Shown here: in pieces, positions 41,330 through 50,604 of the stretch
Numbering within the stretch: position 1 is the first letter of the stretch
Layout of the letters: the number at the start of each line of letters is the position of its first letter
The notes under the pieces: model-generated
What the model saw: the letters and a program-made list of their open reading frames with translations, nothing else
Database searches by the model: none
Told to the model about the DNA's origin: nothing
NCBI GenBank assembly: GCA_022414725.1
Contig: CM039464.1
Coordinates: forward strand, 17,915,405-17,979,404
From: Microglena sp. YARC
Lineage: Eukaryota > Chlorophyta > Chlorophyceae > Chlamydomonadales > Chlamydomonadaceae
Length of the DNA: 64,000 bases
Direction of reading: 5' to 3'
Position numbers and translations under genes: made by a program

Positions 41330-41575
41330 TCAAAAGAACAAGGCCATGTAATCGTCGATGTAGGGCATGAACTCAAGCATATACGGGGTTGCTTTAATTT
41401 CTCGGATGACGAGCTCGATATCTCTGTACATCGCGTGTGGATCATTGTACATCCCGTTTTCCACCCTGAAATCCGAGGGGTGCAGTTCAACGTTGCAAGC
41501 GTCCAATGAGTCGAAAATATAAAATATGTACGTCAAGTCCGCACGTACACACTGAAGACGAATCTCATTGTGCAT
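41330..41575 (-). CDS. Unknown 81-residue protein (copy 2)
   Basis: Identical to 35307-35552. Confidence 0.45.
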   Translation of the reverse strand: MHNEIRLQCVRADLTYIFYIFDSLDACNVELHPSDFRVENGMYNDPHAMYRDIELVIREIKATPYMLEFMPYIDDYMALFF

Positions 41576-41663
41576 CTCGGAAAATCGAAAGCCCCCACAC
41601 CACTACTCATTTGACTCATGGCAACAGTTCTTATTATCTGTTCAATGATTACACATACAGCTC

Positions 41664-41765
41664 CAGTCAACGGAATACTAAAATGAAACCGCTTCGTGTA
41701 CGGCACACCTTACGGTGTAACCTTATGGTGTAGAAAGCGGTTTCATTTCAGTATTCCGTTGACTG
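41664..41765. mobile_element. Complete A-family MITE (copy 2)
   Basis: Identical to 35641-35742. Confidence 0.85.
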
Positions 41766-41887
41766 TAAACGGTGCATGCGATGATGATGCAAACAGGCAC
41801 GAGTAATGTGGTTTCTTTTCGGAAAAATCAAAAGCCCAAAACTACAGATTTTTTCTTATACTGTGTTCAATTATTACAACAAGTATC

Positions 41888-43546
41888 ATGATCGTCTCGA
41901 ATAACAGTAAAGCTTCTGCACCCCCCCGTGTTGCAAAAAAAGAAAGCGGTACCAAAGTCAGCAATCTCGGTGCCGAAGAAAACACGTGCAAAGACAAATG
42001 CAAATAAGGCGACCCCATTGCCCAATGGTGCTTCATTAGCAAGGACAAATGGAGCGACATCATCATCATTTGCCTCCCGCACTATGTTCTCGGATCTTGA
42101 TGGAGTCTCCAAGTGCGCTCTTGAATCCCTTCACGATGACTTCAAGTACAAGATGATGTCTACCGCTCAGTCCATGTACATGCAGGCGCTCATCAACGGC
42201 CATGACATGCTCGTGCGCTCAGGCACAGGCACAGGCAAGACTATCGGGTTCCTCCTCCCGCTCCTAACGAGACTCTTGGATAGTAAGAATACTGTAGCAA
42301 CAGGGTCCACCAACAAAAAAACACCTCCTCGTGGCAGCGGTGATCGTCTCGCCGGCGCGCGAGCTAGCAGAACAAACGCTAGAGCAGGCGAGGCGCCTGC
42401 TAGCGCGGTGCCCTAAGTCGCTGAGCGTCCATTCGCTGGTGGGCGGAGTCCGTTCTACATCAGGCGACAGGTCAGCACTCAACGATGCGGCACTCCGGGG
42501 CGAGAGGATAGTTACGGTCGTCACACCGGGTCGGCTCATGGAACACATGCAGAGTACCCCTGGATTCAGCGAAGGGCTTGCAAAGCACGGACGTGTGCTA
42601 GTGCTGGACGAGGTGGACCGCCTGCTACACCCAGGATTCAGACCAGTGGTCATGAAGGTGGCAGCTGCCATGGCCAATCCCGAGACAGACGTTGTTGTTC
42701 ACGGCCAGGGCGTCCAAGGATGTGCAGGAACTTTCCAGGTCTCTTCTAAAGGGGGACGACACCTTCTTGAACCCGGGGTGAGCGAGGCTCAAGGATCTGC
42801 CAGAGCGGCACACAACGCGAATGTGAAGCAGGAGGCAGTGCTCGTCCGCGCAGACCAAATGGTGCCTGTCATACGCGAGGAATTCCTTAGCAAAAAGGAT
42901 GGTCTTACCGTTATCTTCGTTCCGACCGCTGCGATGGCGTCCACACTGGCGTCCATTTTGCGTTCCTACAAGGATGCTGGCACGAGTGTGTTCGAGATTC
43001 ACTCGCGGCTCTCTCAGGGACAGCGCAGTCGCGCTGTCTCGGACTTCAAGAATGCGAAACCACCTGCAGCTATAGTGGCCACCGACGTTTTTGCTAGGGG
43101 ACTCGATGTTTCGGGGGTGACGCTTGTTCTTCAGCTCGGGATTGCGCCTGACAACGCGCAGGTTGCGCACCGTGTGGGCCGCACAGGTCGCGGGGGGGCT
43201 AAGGGGCGTGCGCTTATGGTATTGGCCATGTCCGAGGAACGAGTCTTGCGAGACCTTATCGACCGCGAGAAGATGCCGATCGTTTTGCGACCTGCGTATA
43301 CCTATGAACTGCCGCCGCCCCCCCCCCCCTGTTTCCCCTCACGCTACTTGCAAGACATTCATCGCGCCGATAGGGTTTTACAAAGCTCAGATGAAGCGGT
43401 TGGGGTGGAAAAGCAATGAGCTGGTCCCGTTTGTGTATGAGATGTTCGCCTCCTTGGGCGTGAATACAATCTCCGCTTGTCCAGTAAATGCGAAGTTGGT
43501 TAAGAAAATGGGTTTGCCTGCAGACCACGGATTGAAGATCCAGTGA
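41888..43546 (+). CDS. DEAD-box-like RNA helicase (copy 2), additional frame slips
   Basis: Same gene as 35865-37521, but with one extra A in each of two A runs (about 41936 and 42316). The open frame is split: 41928-42416 carries motif I and 42331-43419 carries motifs Ia to VI. The 12-C run and the misplaced motif III are the same as in copy 1. Confidence 0.85.
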
Positions 43547-43624
43547 ATTTACACATTCGTTCAAACAAGTGTCATTTAAGTGTTCCATTCACTTTAAATT
43601 CTTCGTCATTCTTTGCATACCCTC

Positions 43625-44203
43625 ATGATGTCTAATTCTTCTTCTTCATACGTTCGCCTCCCACCGAACCTCTCTCGCAACCTCCTATTCTATAGCAAGC
43701 ACTGCCACATAAGTAGCATAGTGATAGGGGCCATTCGCAGGACCGACACGCGTTCGCGGTTCCTGTTCGTCTGTATTGACGGGCGGCAAGCGTCGATCCC
43801 ATCGTGTGTGGACAGTGTGCCAATGATCATCACTAGTGACGCGGGTATTATACGCGGGGAGAATGACATCATCGACTTTGTCGCGTCCGCCAAGGACGCT
43901 GTGGTGGAGCCTGTGGATTCCGATTTGATGACTGCGTTGGACCTCTCAAGGGAGTACGAGAGCATGTCTTTCCTGGACGATGGAGCGCACAACTCGCAGA
44001 TGTCCACCAGCAGCTGTAGGTTTCTTTCTCTGGATGCGATTGATCCATTGTCAGGGGGATTCGCTGCGTTCTCCTCTTCACAGCAGCACTTGAGCGCCGC
44101 TGCATCGGCTGTGGTTGGGAATGGGGGGGGGGACGTGATCGAGAAGATGGTCAGGGAGAGAGATATCAAAGCAAAACAGTTTCAACAACAGTGCCAGTCA
44201 TGA
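43625..44203 (+). CDS. Thioredoxin/glutaredoxin-like protein (copy 2)
   Basis: Identical to 37600-38178. Confidence 0.6.
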   Translation: MMSNSSSSYVRLPPNLSRNLLFYSKHCHISSIVIGAIRRTDTRSRFLFVCIDGRQASIPSCVDSVPMIITSDAGIIRGENDIIDFVASAKDAVVEPVDSDLMTALDLSREYESMSFLDDGAHNSQMSTSSCRFLSLDAIDPLSGGFAAFSSSQQHLSAAASAVVGNGGGDVIEKMVRERDIKAKQFQQQCQS

Positions 44204-44273
44204 GACACATAAAGACTTTGGAGTCTTAACTGTGTAAGGATCAAAACTTCGAAGGTTCGAATAACTTGAAAGA

Positions 44274-44668
44274 ATGTCTTCGGTGGTGTTGTTCAATTTG
44301 AAGACGGCAGACTTCCTGTCGGATCTGGATGGGATTCTGTCCGACATGTACGACTACACCCTATTCAAGCAAGGGGTTACGTTGATGTCTTCCTTTGATG
44401 CTAGAGCGCCGTATCGCTATTTCAACGAATACGTTATGATTCCATACGGGAAATACATCAAATCTCGCGACGACAAGTTTTCTTAGAAACCCCGATCGAA
44501 GAAGAAAACGTGGATAACATGGACTTCATGGACATGAAGTTCGACTTCAAGATCGTGGATATCATACGCTCCAGGTGGCAGACGCTCACACAAGCAGACA
44601 GGTCGGCCGTATGGAACATCTAGGTCTGCTTATTATTCTCTGCGAAAGGTGCATCAAGGAAGAATGAA
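44274..44668 (+). pseudogene. Small conserved-looking protein (copy 2), frame-broken
   Basis: As 38249-38644, but one T is missing in a T run at about 44478 and one G at about 44613, so the frame stops at 44486. Confidence 0.6.
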
Positions 44669-44680
44669 TCTGCAGAAACG

Positions 44681-45109
44681 TTACAAAAACACGGCCGTGT
44701 GGGTCTCGCGTGTTGGATCATGCGTGGACAGCCCTCCGAGATGAAGGGACATAGGTGTGATTGATGATACAGATGAAGAACTATTATGGTTATGTTTGAC
44801 AACAATCGCAGACAACGTTCTCAAGCTTTCCAATCTCGCAACCTGCACACACTTGTACAGGTGCTTACGCTGTTTCTCTGTAGTTGTCGCAAAGTGCAAA
44901 GAGTGCAGCGCATTCAATGCATCTGCTCGTAAGTCACATAGGGTTTGTATGTGGCGGTCAAGGAACATCAGCTTCTTCTTTTGCATCAAAGCCTTGTCAG
45001 CCTTCTGGAAGAACACTTCCAGAGATTTGACAGCATCGGCTAAACGACGAGGACATGCGTTACGCAATCGGGGAATGCGGGAGGGAAGGTGGTTCAAACA
45101 CGTGTACAA
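44681..45109 (-). CDS. Possible helical protein, minus strand (copy 2)
   Basis: 142-residue open frame with a Lys/Ala/Leu-rich helical core (LADAVKSLEVFFQKADKALM) and HSLHFATTTEKQRKHLYKCV. A plus-strand frame (44757-45113) overlaps it almost completely. The minus frame has a more protein-like composition, but neither is certain. Confidence 0.4.
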   Translation of the reverse strand: MYTCLNHLPSRIPRLRNACPRRLADAVKSLEVFFQKADKALMQKKKLMFLDRHIQTLCDLRADALNALHSLHFATTTEKQRKHLYKCVQVARLESLRTLSAIVVKHNHNSSSSVSSITPMSLHLGGLSTHDPTRETHTAVFL

Positions 45110-45264
45110 ATGACCCGCAAGTGAAGAGATGAAGAAGATGCATTATTTATTACTCGATCTGTCGCATCGTTTTGATCAGTAGATTTTTGATCATTCGATT
45201 TTTGATCATTCGATTTTTGATCAGTAGATTTTTCCTGGAAATCACGAGTGCTTGTAAAGAGGAT

Positions 45265-45387
45265 TCATGCCGTTCCGATGATCATAAGCGTCGCTACTCT
45301 CTTGTCAGCAACGGGGCGGTGTATGTACCACACGGTAGCGAGCACGCTTAACACGGCAACTGTAACCGTTTTCGAAGTTATCATCAT
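45265..45387 (-). CDS. 40-residue single-TM protein (copy 2)
   Basis: Same as 39245-39367. The single substitution seen between the duplicates lies one base upstream of its ATG. Confidence 0.5.
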   Translation of the reverse strand: MMITSKTVTVAVLSVLATVWYIHRPVADKRVATLMIIGTA

Positions 45388-45410
45388 GGTTGTTTCTGTT
45401 CACTCATGAT

Positions 45411-45980
45411 TTATATTCGCCTTTCTCGCACATGCGAAGACTCGCACTTACGAATCGTCGAACATGCAAGCGCAACCTCCTCCATCTGCCTTTTCTGGAT
45501 TAGAGATGACACCCAATCGTTTTTCTTTCTGAATTTTTTGCTTAGTTCACGCATCTCATAGAACATGGCCGGTAAGCGATCGAAGTCTCTGTCGGTGAGA
45601 TCGGAAGACGCATGCTCGTCAAAAGCGACCACACCGTACTCAGATTTTGAGGATAGTCGGACGTCTGAGGAATCCAACACATTCTCCTCGTCAAACCCCT
45701 CCGTTATCGCACTTGATTTCTCTGAAGATTCCTTAGTAGATTTCTCGGAAGAACCATTGGAACCATTGGTAGATTCCTTGTCCACCAAAGTCATGGTGTG
45801 GAACCATGATAGGATGGATCTCATGATCGAATTCAATTTATGAATCACCAGGTTAGGCACGGTGGATAATTCATTCGATTTTCGAAATAGGTCAGGTTGA
45901 AGGCCCACGATCACTAAGGCAGGGAGCATGACGAAGAGGATACGCACAAGAACTGTCTTAATCATCACAGAATCGCGCAC
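45411..45980 (-). CDS. Unknown protein with N-terminal hydrophobic helix
   Basis: 189 residues. The N-terminus MRDSVMIKTVLVRILFVMLP is signal/TM-like, followed by a polar, Ser/Glu-rich middle (STNGSNGSSEKSTKESSEKS) and a basic C-terminal helix. No domain recognised. Its 3' end was copied into the 6-kb tandem duplication. Confidence 0.55.
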   Translation of the reverse strand: MRDSVMIKTVLVRILFVMLPALVIVGLQPDLFRKSNELSTVPNLVIHKLNSIMRSILSWFHTMTLVDKESTNGSNGSSEKSTKESSEKSSAITEGFDEENVLDSSDVRLSSKSEYGVVAFDEHASSDLTDRDFDRLPAMFYEMRELSKKFRKKNDWVSSLIQKRQMEEVALACSTIRKCESSHVRERRI

Positions 45981-46039
45981 TCACACAGATGTATCTTTAC
46001 ATGTTCCTTTGAAAACTTTTTTGATTTTCAGGCCATTCT

Positions 46040-46112
46040 CTACACTCGACGGAACATAAACAACAAGGCGTCGACAGACGCCCTGCAACAATAAACAATA
46101 AGGCGGCGACAG
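46040..46112 (+). repeat. A repeat end plus GGCG(T/G)CGACAGA repeats
   Basis: CTACACTCGACGGAACATAA followed by AAGGCGTCGACAGACG and AAGGCGGCGACAGATG. The second motif also follows the A-type repeat after RPB1 (about 33881), suggesting a longer shared intergenic module. Confidence 0.6.
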
Positions 46113-46200
46113 ATGTCCAGCAAAGAAACCGCCTTACATGACGAATTGCACGTCAATAAACAAAGACACCGGGTTCTTTGGATACCCAGTGATACAACAA

Positions 46201-46842
46201 CTACCCTATGCGCCATCGATTGCCGCAGCCATGGCACGTCACGAAAATGGAAGCCGGCTCGTCGCACGACCGCGTCTGTACCTCCACGTAAGAGCACTGA
46301 CGCTGCTTGCAGCGGGCGCACTTGAACTGGTCCGTCATTGCGTTAGGACGAGCGTTCATGATGTACTGATCACGCTCACGTGAGCGGAGAATGATGTCGT
46401 TCCAGAGAAGAGGTAAGGCGTCCTCAGCACGCAGAAAAGGAATGTCGCGCGGACGGAGATGCGGTGAGTCAACGGAACCAGTCTTGTTGTTGTCCGGCTT
46501 GTTATCGACCAAAAACGAAAGTCTCTGAGAGAGAGCGTGGTTTTCCACGTAGCACGAAGAGTCGATGTTGGAGAGTACGAACCGGAGCACAGAACAGTAC
46601 ACAGAAATAAACAACGGGTTGCTCCAACTTCGCGTAACGTTCAAAGAATCGCACTTCTCCAATGTTCGGTTAAAGACAGCCGTCTCCATCTCGCGAATAT
46701 ACTTGTTGTCCACACAATCACGGGATGCTACAATTGTCATTACGTCGTGAAGGTAAGTACGAGCCTGGTTAAGTAGAGAGTGCCATTGTTTCTGGCTTTC
46801 AAGAGACTGTACTTGCACATCCTCCATCTTTCTCGATGACAT
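46201..46842 (-). CDS. Transcription elongation factor TFIIS-like
   Basis: 213 residues. The C-terminus has a zinc ribbon, FKCARCKQRQCSYVEVQ, with RSCDEP in place of the usual RSADEP hairpin that enters the polymerase pore, then FVTCHGCGNRWR. The central TFIIS M domain is plausible around residues 60-165. Viral TFIIS promotes RNA cleavage and restart of stalled polymerase; RPB1 is encoded 13 kb away. Intact. The Ala-to-Cys change directly before the catalytic Asp-Glu is unusual. An AGTGTAAA motif lies 26 bp before the start codon. Confidence 0.88.
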   Translation of the reverse strand: MSSRKMEDVQVQSLESQKQWHSLLNQARTYLHDVMTIVASRDCVDNKYIREMETAVFNRTLEKCDSLNVTRSWSNPLFISVYCSVLRFVLSNIDSSCYVENHALSQRLSFLVDNKPDNNKTGSVDSPHLRPRDIPFLRAEDALPLLWNDIILRSRERDQYIMNARPNAMTDQFKCARCKQRQCSYVEVQTRSCDEPASIFVTCHGCGNRWRIG

Positions 46843-46867
46843 ACATTTTGCATACTTGCGACAAAAG

Positions 46868-46875
46868 TTTACACT
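46868..46875 (-). promoter_or_regulatory. AGTGTAAA motif upstream of TFIIS
   Basis: Minus-strand octamer 26 bp before the ATG at 46842. Inferred promoter element. Confidence 0.35.
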
Positions 46876-46881
46876 ATTTAT

Positions 46882-47553
46882 TCAATGAACATGGGCATTT
46901 GTTGGCCATGCCCTAACCTTTGTCATTGTCTTGTCCAATTCCGCGGTGTACAAGTCGCCCATTACGAGTGTGAGAAGAAACTGGTCGTCCATTGTTTGCG
47001 TTTGCGTGAGAGGAAGCATCAGAATACACCAGAAGAGCCGCGGGTCCCGAACCGCCATAAGCAAAAGAGACATGCGATAACTCCCCGAGCACTTGATCAT
47101 GCGCACAAGCATGCCGGCACGCAGAGTCAATCGCGGGTCTATGATGGTGTGTTTGAAGAAAGACGTCACGTCCACTTTTAGGTTTCCAGAGAAACGAGTT
47201 GATAGGGAGGCGAATAAGATGCGGTTGTGAGAGGGGCCGGAGATGAATTTGTGATCACAACACATATTATCGGAATGAGATTTGTTGTTGCTGTTGACAT
47301 ACCTAGATATCGAGAGCTCCTCCTGCGAGTAGTTGTTTGTTCTACAAATTAGGTTCTTATAGGGCGCTCGATCAGTAGACGAAACAAAAGATAGGGGACC
47401 GATCCATTTGACAGGTAGTATCATTGCCATAAAGTATCGGATGAACATTGAAGCTCTGACGAAATAAGAGCAGATGTCTATCTTCGTGTGCATGTACACA
47501 TTAAAACGACACTCGGGATTGTCGCATGGACATTCAAACTTATGGAAGAACAT
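46882..47553 (-). CDS. Unknown 223-residue protein
   Basis: Intact frame MFFHKFECPCDNPECRFNVY ..., with a Cys-rich start (CPCDNPEC) that could bind zinc and several hydrophobic stretches (FVRASMFIRYFMAMILPV, MLVRMIKCSGSYRMSLLLMA). It is upstream of TFIIS on the same strand. No domain recognised. Confidence 0.6.
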   Translation of the reverse strand: MFFHKFECPCDNPECRFNVYMHTKIDICSYFVRASMFIRYFMAMILPVKWIGPLSFVSSTDRAPYKNLICRTNNYSQEELSISRYVNSNNKSHSDNMCCDHKFISGPSHNRILFASLSTRFSGNLKVDVTSFFKHTIIDPRLTLRAGMLVRMIKCSGSYRMSLLLMAVRDPRLFWCILMLPLTQTQTMDDQFLLTLVMGDLYTAELDKTMTKVRAWPTNAHVH

Positions 47554-47628
47554 TGTCGAAAAACCTTTATTTTAATGAGGTAAGCTGTGTAGAGGAATGA
47601 ACGCATACAACTTTACAGGGACATTTGA

Positions 47629-47692
47629 TACAGTCAACGGAATACTAAAATGAAACCGCTTCGTGTACGGCACACCTTACGGTGTAACCTAA
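47629..47692 (+). repeat. A-family repeat, partial
   Basis: CAGTCAACGGAATACTAAAA through the ACACCTTACGGTGT hairpin; identical to the left part of 35641-35742. Confidence 0.85.
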
Positions 47693-47822
47693 TATCGTGT
47701 TTCACATGAACATGATTTAAGTTGAGTGTAGCATCCCCATCCACAATCAAGCGCGCAGCCCTCCTCGGCTGTACTGCGGATAGCGCCCCCAAAATTGTAT
47801 AACAATAAAAATTAAAAAATAC

Positions 47823-48059
47823 ATGGAACCGTATAAATTTTTTCAAAAACAAATAAATACCGACCAGCCTGGCAAAATTATCGCCGTATTTATCATATCC
47901 CCAATTCTTTTATACAAATCTCATAAATATAAGGACTGGTTTATTTTCATCTTTTCCATTATTTTATTTTCATGGGATTTATATTGGTTGGTTTGTGAAC
48001 CTCCAAAAAAATGCAACAACAACAACAAAATGCTACTGGCTCCCGTCACCGCATCATAA
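47823..48059 (+). CDS. Small two-helix membrane protein
   Basis: 78 residues, MEPYKFFQKQINTDQPGKII, then helices around 18-31 and 38-57 (WFIFIFSIILFSWDLYWLV). PGK-I-FIISPILLYK and WDLYW fit a short membrane-protein family common in giant viruses (from memory). Confidence 0.6.
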   Translation: MEPYKFFQKQINTDQPGKIIAVFIISPILLYKSHKYKDWFIFIFSIILFSWDLYWLVCEPPKKCNNNNKMLLAPVTAS

Positions 48060-48211
48060 GGGATCGGGAACAACAACGCAGTCAGGGACGACCACCCCGA
48101 TCACCCCGGGAAACAAGTACTGCCCTCCGTCGCCACTCATGCTTTCAGCACCGAGTGTAAGTGTACACCACAGGATAATGTACAAAATGAAGTACAAAAC
48201 ATTTGAAACAA

Positions 48212-49105
48212 TCACCAGGGATACGGAAGGTTGGACGGATAGTTGGGTTCCACTAGGGGGAACACAGTATGTGTGCTCGCGTCCGTCACAGGTGTAGACA
48301 TCTCACCAGGAGTCGTGGAAGGCATGTTGACCCCATGAACCGTACCAGGTTGCATAGAAGATATAACAGGCGCGTCTATGATACCGCCAAATGCGACGCA
48401 CGTCGTAGAACATGCCCCAGAATCAGTCTCATTACCACCACGCTGTTTTCTATACTTCGACATCGATAATTGACCACCATGTTTATTACTAGTTTTAGAA
48501 CCGGTTGTCGTCAAAGCCGAAAAAGCATTCAGGAAGGCCATGTTAGATGATGGAGCTTGTTGGATGGTACGGGACTTTGGCGAAGAATGTTTCTTTGTAG
48601 ACTTAGTAGTAGAAGTAGTACTCGTAGTAGCAGGAGACGATAACGTAAGCATCTTGTACGTTGTTGTTGCGGGCTTTGTCTTACGTGGCGGATTACTCAT
48701 TTCTGAAATGCTTGTCTTACCATTGTTTTTCGTGACAGTGATTACAGAGGATGTGTGTGGAATGTACTGTTCGCGACGCGTCGAAGAAGAACGAAATGTG
48801 CCTTCATTATAACGTTCCGTTGTTGTCTTCGCACCAGTTGTTTTGAGTGTCGCCGCAGTCTTACTCTTGCTTAAACCAACATCTGGTTTCTTCGCAGATT
48901 TTGTTACTGGCGGTTTGTTAGGGGGTGCAACTGACCTTATAGTCACAATTTTGGTGGTCGTTTTAAGGTTCTTGGTAGTGTTGCTATTGCTATTGTGTTT
49001 CTTAGTTGCTGCCGATGTTGGTCCTTTCTTTATTACTAGAGTAGCAGCACCTTGTGTTGATGTCGAAGTTGATGTTGATGTTGATGTTGATGATGGTCTC
49101 CGCAT
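48212..49105 (-). CDS. Thr/Ser/Lys-rich low-complexity protein
   Basis: 297 residues, starting MRRPSSTSTSTSTSTST. It is basic and Thr-rich throughout, with a short hydrophobic patch (CVAFGGIIDAPVISSM) near residue 235. No domain recognised. Basic low-complexity proteins of this kind can be DNA-associated core proteins or mucin-like surface proteins; neither is shown here. Confidence 0.55.
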   Translation of the reverse strand: MRRPSSTSTSTSTSTSTQGAATLVIKKGPTSAATKKHNSNSNTTKNLKTTTKIVTIRSVAPPNKPPVTKSAKKPDVGLSKSKTAATLKTTGAKTTTERYNEGTFRSSSTRREQYIPHTSSVITVTKNNGKTSISEMSNPPRKTKPATTTYKMLTLSSPATTSTTSTTKSTKKHSSPKSRTIQQAPSSNMAFLNAFSALTTTGSKTSNKHGGQLSMSKYRKQRGGNETDSGACSTTCVAFGGIIDAPVISSMQPGTVHGVNMPSTTPGEMSTPVTDASTHTVFPLVEPNYPSNLPYPW

Positions 49106-49214
49106 TAGGCAATTGTACTGGACGTTTGTTGCATACTGTTGGGGCGATTTTTGTGTGGTCCTCAGTGGGGAACAATAAAATGAAACATGATATTACGCTT
49201 ACCACCACCACACC

Positions 49215-50006
49215 ATGTCATCTTTACAGACTGTGCTAGCAGCAGCGATGGTGATCTTTGCACTAGCTTATTGTTGCATAGTGTATTGTTGTTGTTGTTA
49301 CACATATCGTAACAAAGAAAGGTTCTCTACACCCAGTTTGCGTCAGGAAGATGAGACAATATACAAAGAACTCTCAAGGAGGCTCCTACCCCCCGCGTGC
49401 GTGGACCGCGAGTTCTGTTCGTCTCTAATGGAGGATGTGAGAGCGATCAACGACCCCCAGTCAAACTCGTTTTCTTTTGCGAAACAATGGCAGCTGGCAA
49501 TTCGACCAGTGGAGAGAAGTGCCTCTTCATACTTGGCGCCAGACAGTTCCAGTGTTCTTGGCTCGCGTCCGTGGATCGCGCACCCAGTCTCATCGGACGC
49601 AAACAAGTACCCAGACATAGTAGCCGCTCTGAGGGCCATCGTTTTGGAGGCGTTCAATGATAATAATAGCGGTAGCAATAACGAGCGACCGCATCTCATA
49701 CGCGCCACGATAGAGGGTCGCTGGTCTTCTCCGTGTAGTGGAGCAGAGGAGGAGGAGGAGGACGCACCATGTCCGGGTGGTCGCCGGGACATATGGCGCG
49801 CGTTGGCATGCTTCTCTTCTTTACCAGATCAGTCAGGGCAGACAGTGACAGGGCGATGTTTGTCCGTTCACATGCTAGAAGAGGAGAATAGAGGAGGGTC
49901 TTCTCGTGCATTCCGTCCTCTATTCATAAAGGTGGCAGGGGACCTCCCGGGAGACGTTCTCTTCATGGTCGGTTCTTCAAATCGCGCAGACTCCAGTCAC
50001 GCATGA
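49215..50006 (+). CDS. Unknown membrane-anchored protein
   Basis: 263 residues. It has an N-terminal TM helix with a Cys cluster (VIFALAYCCIVYCCCCYTYR), then a soluble domain of about 230 residues containing FAKQWQLAIRP, RATIEGRW and FRPLFIKVAGDLPGDVLFMV. No family recognised. The 3' end overlaps the opposite-strand gene 49963-50406 by 44 bp. Confidence 0.6.
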   Translation: MSSLQTVLAAAMVIFALAYCCIVYCCCCYTYRNKERFSTPSLRQEDETIYKELSRRLLPPACVDREFCSSLMEDVRAINDPQSNSFSFAKQWQLAIRPVERSASSYLAPDSSSVLGSRPWIAHPVSSDANKYPDIVAALRAIVLEAFNDNNSGSNNERPHLIRATIEGRWSSPCSGAEEEEEDAPCPGGRRDIWRALACFSSLPDQSGQTVTGRCLSVHMLEEENRGGSSRAFRPLFIKVAGDLPGDVLFMVGSSNRADSSHA

Positions 50007-50406
50007 CAATTTGTAGCATCACTTCGTCCTTGCTTGGCTGGCGGTGCGTGAGTTGTACAGTGACCGTGCAGTGCTGCGCGTCTTTAGAGCATTGCGGCTT
50101 GTTGGCAATGTTGCAAAGGGGGGCCGCGAGTATCACGATATCCAGACCCATTGTTGCAGCCATGTATTCGGCGACATTCAGAGGGACATGATCCGAATGC
50201 AAGGCGAGTGATGGAGGGGGTAGCATGAGTTGGGGAAGAATGTGGGGGTGGGGGAAGTCCCTATTATGTTTTAGACGCCGTGTAGAGATGAGCTCTTGTG
50301 TGACGAAGTCGTTGATGGATACCAAAAGGGCGGCGCGCTCTGGGTGGTTATCGACGTCATTCGTCTTCCTTGCGATCGAACGGAGTGGCAGCGCAGTGAG
50401 GTACAT
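49963..50406 (-). CDS. Unknown 147-residue protein, convergent
   Basis: Intact minus-strand frame starting MYLTALPLRSIARKTNDVDN. It includes NVAEYMAATMGLDIVILAAP and HCTVTVQLTHRQPSKDEVML, which look like folded-protein text. No domain recognised. Confidence 0.45.
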   Translation of the reverse strand: MYLTALPLRSIARKTNDVDNHPERAALLVSINDFVTQELISTRRLKHNRDFPHPHILPQLMLPPPSLALHSDHVPLNVAEYMAATMGLDIVILAAPLCNIANKPQCSKDAQHCTVTVQLTHRQPSKDEVMLQIVMRDWSLRDLKNRP

Positions 50407-50604
50407 TTTCGTCGACTTCTTGGCATCTTCTGTACAACGAGACCGTGTCTTGACAAAAAAATAGACACGTGGGTCAGATGGTCAGGGGTACACAACGGTA
50501 CAGTTCGGTAATTGAAAATTGACAAGTTTACTTTACATTGGGTTGGTGGTGGTACAAATCTTCGGAAAATACATGTACGTAAAAATAAGTGAAAATACTC
50601 AAAA

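Larger units (their letters stand above)
39494..45515. repeat. 6.0-kb tandem duplication, copy 2
   Basis: Direct repeat of 33472-39493. By eye, about ten one-base homopolymer differences and one clear substitution (T/G at about 45388) separate the copies. Confidence 0.95.

Noticed and set aside
33472..45515. Two diverged paralogous gene clusters
   Set aside because: Near identity over 6 kb including intergenic DNA and MITEs shows a recent tandem duplication or an assembly duplication, not old paralogy.
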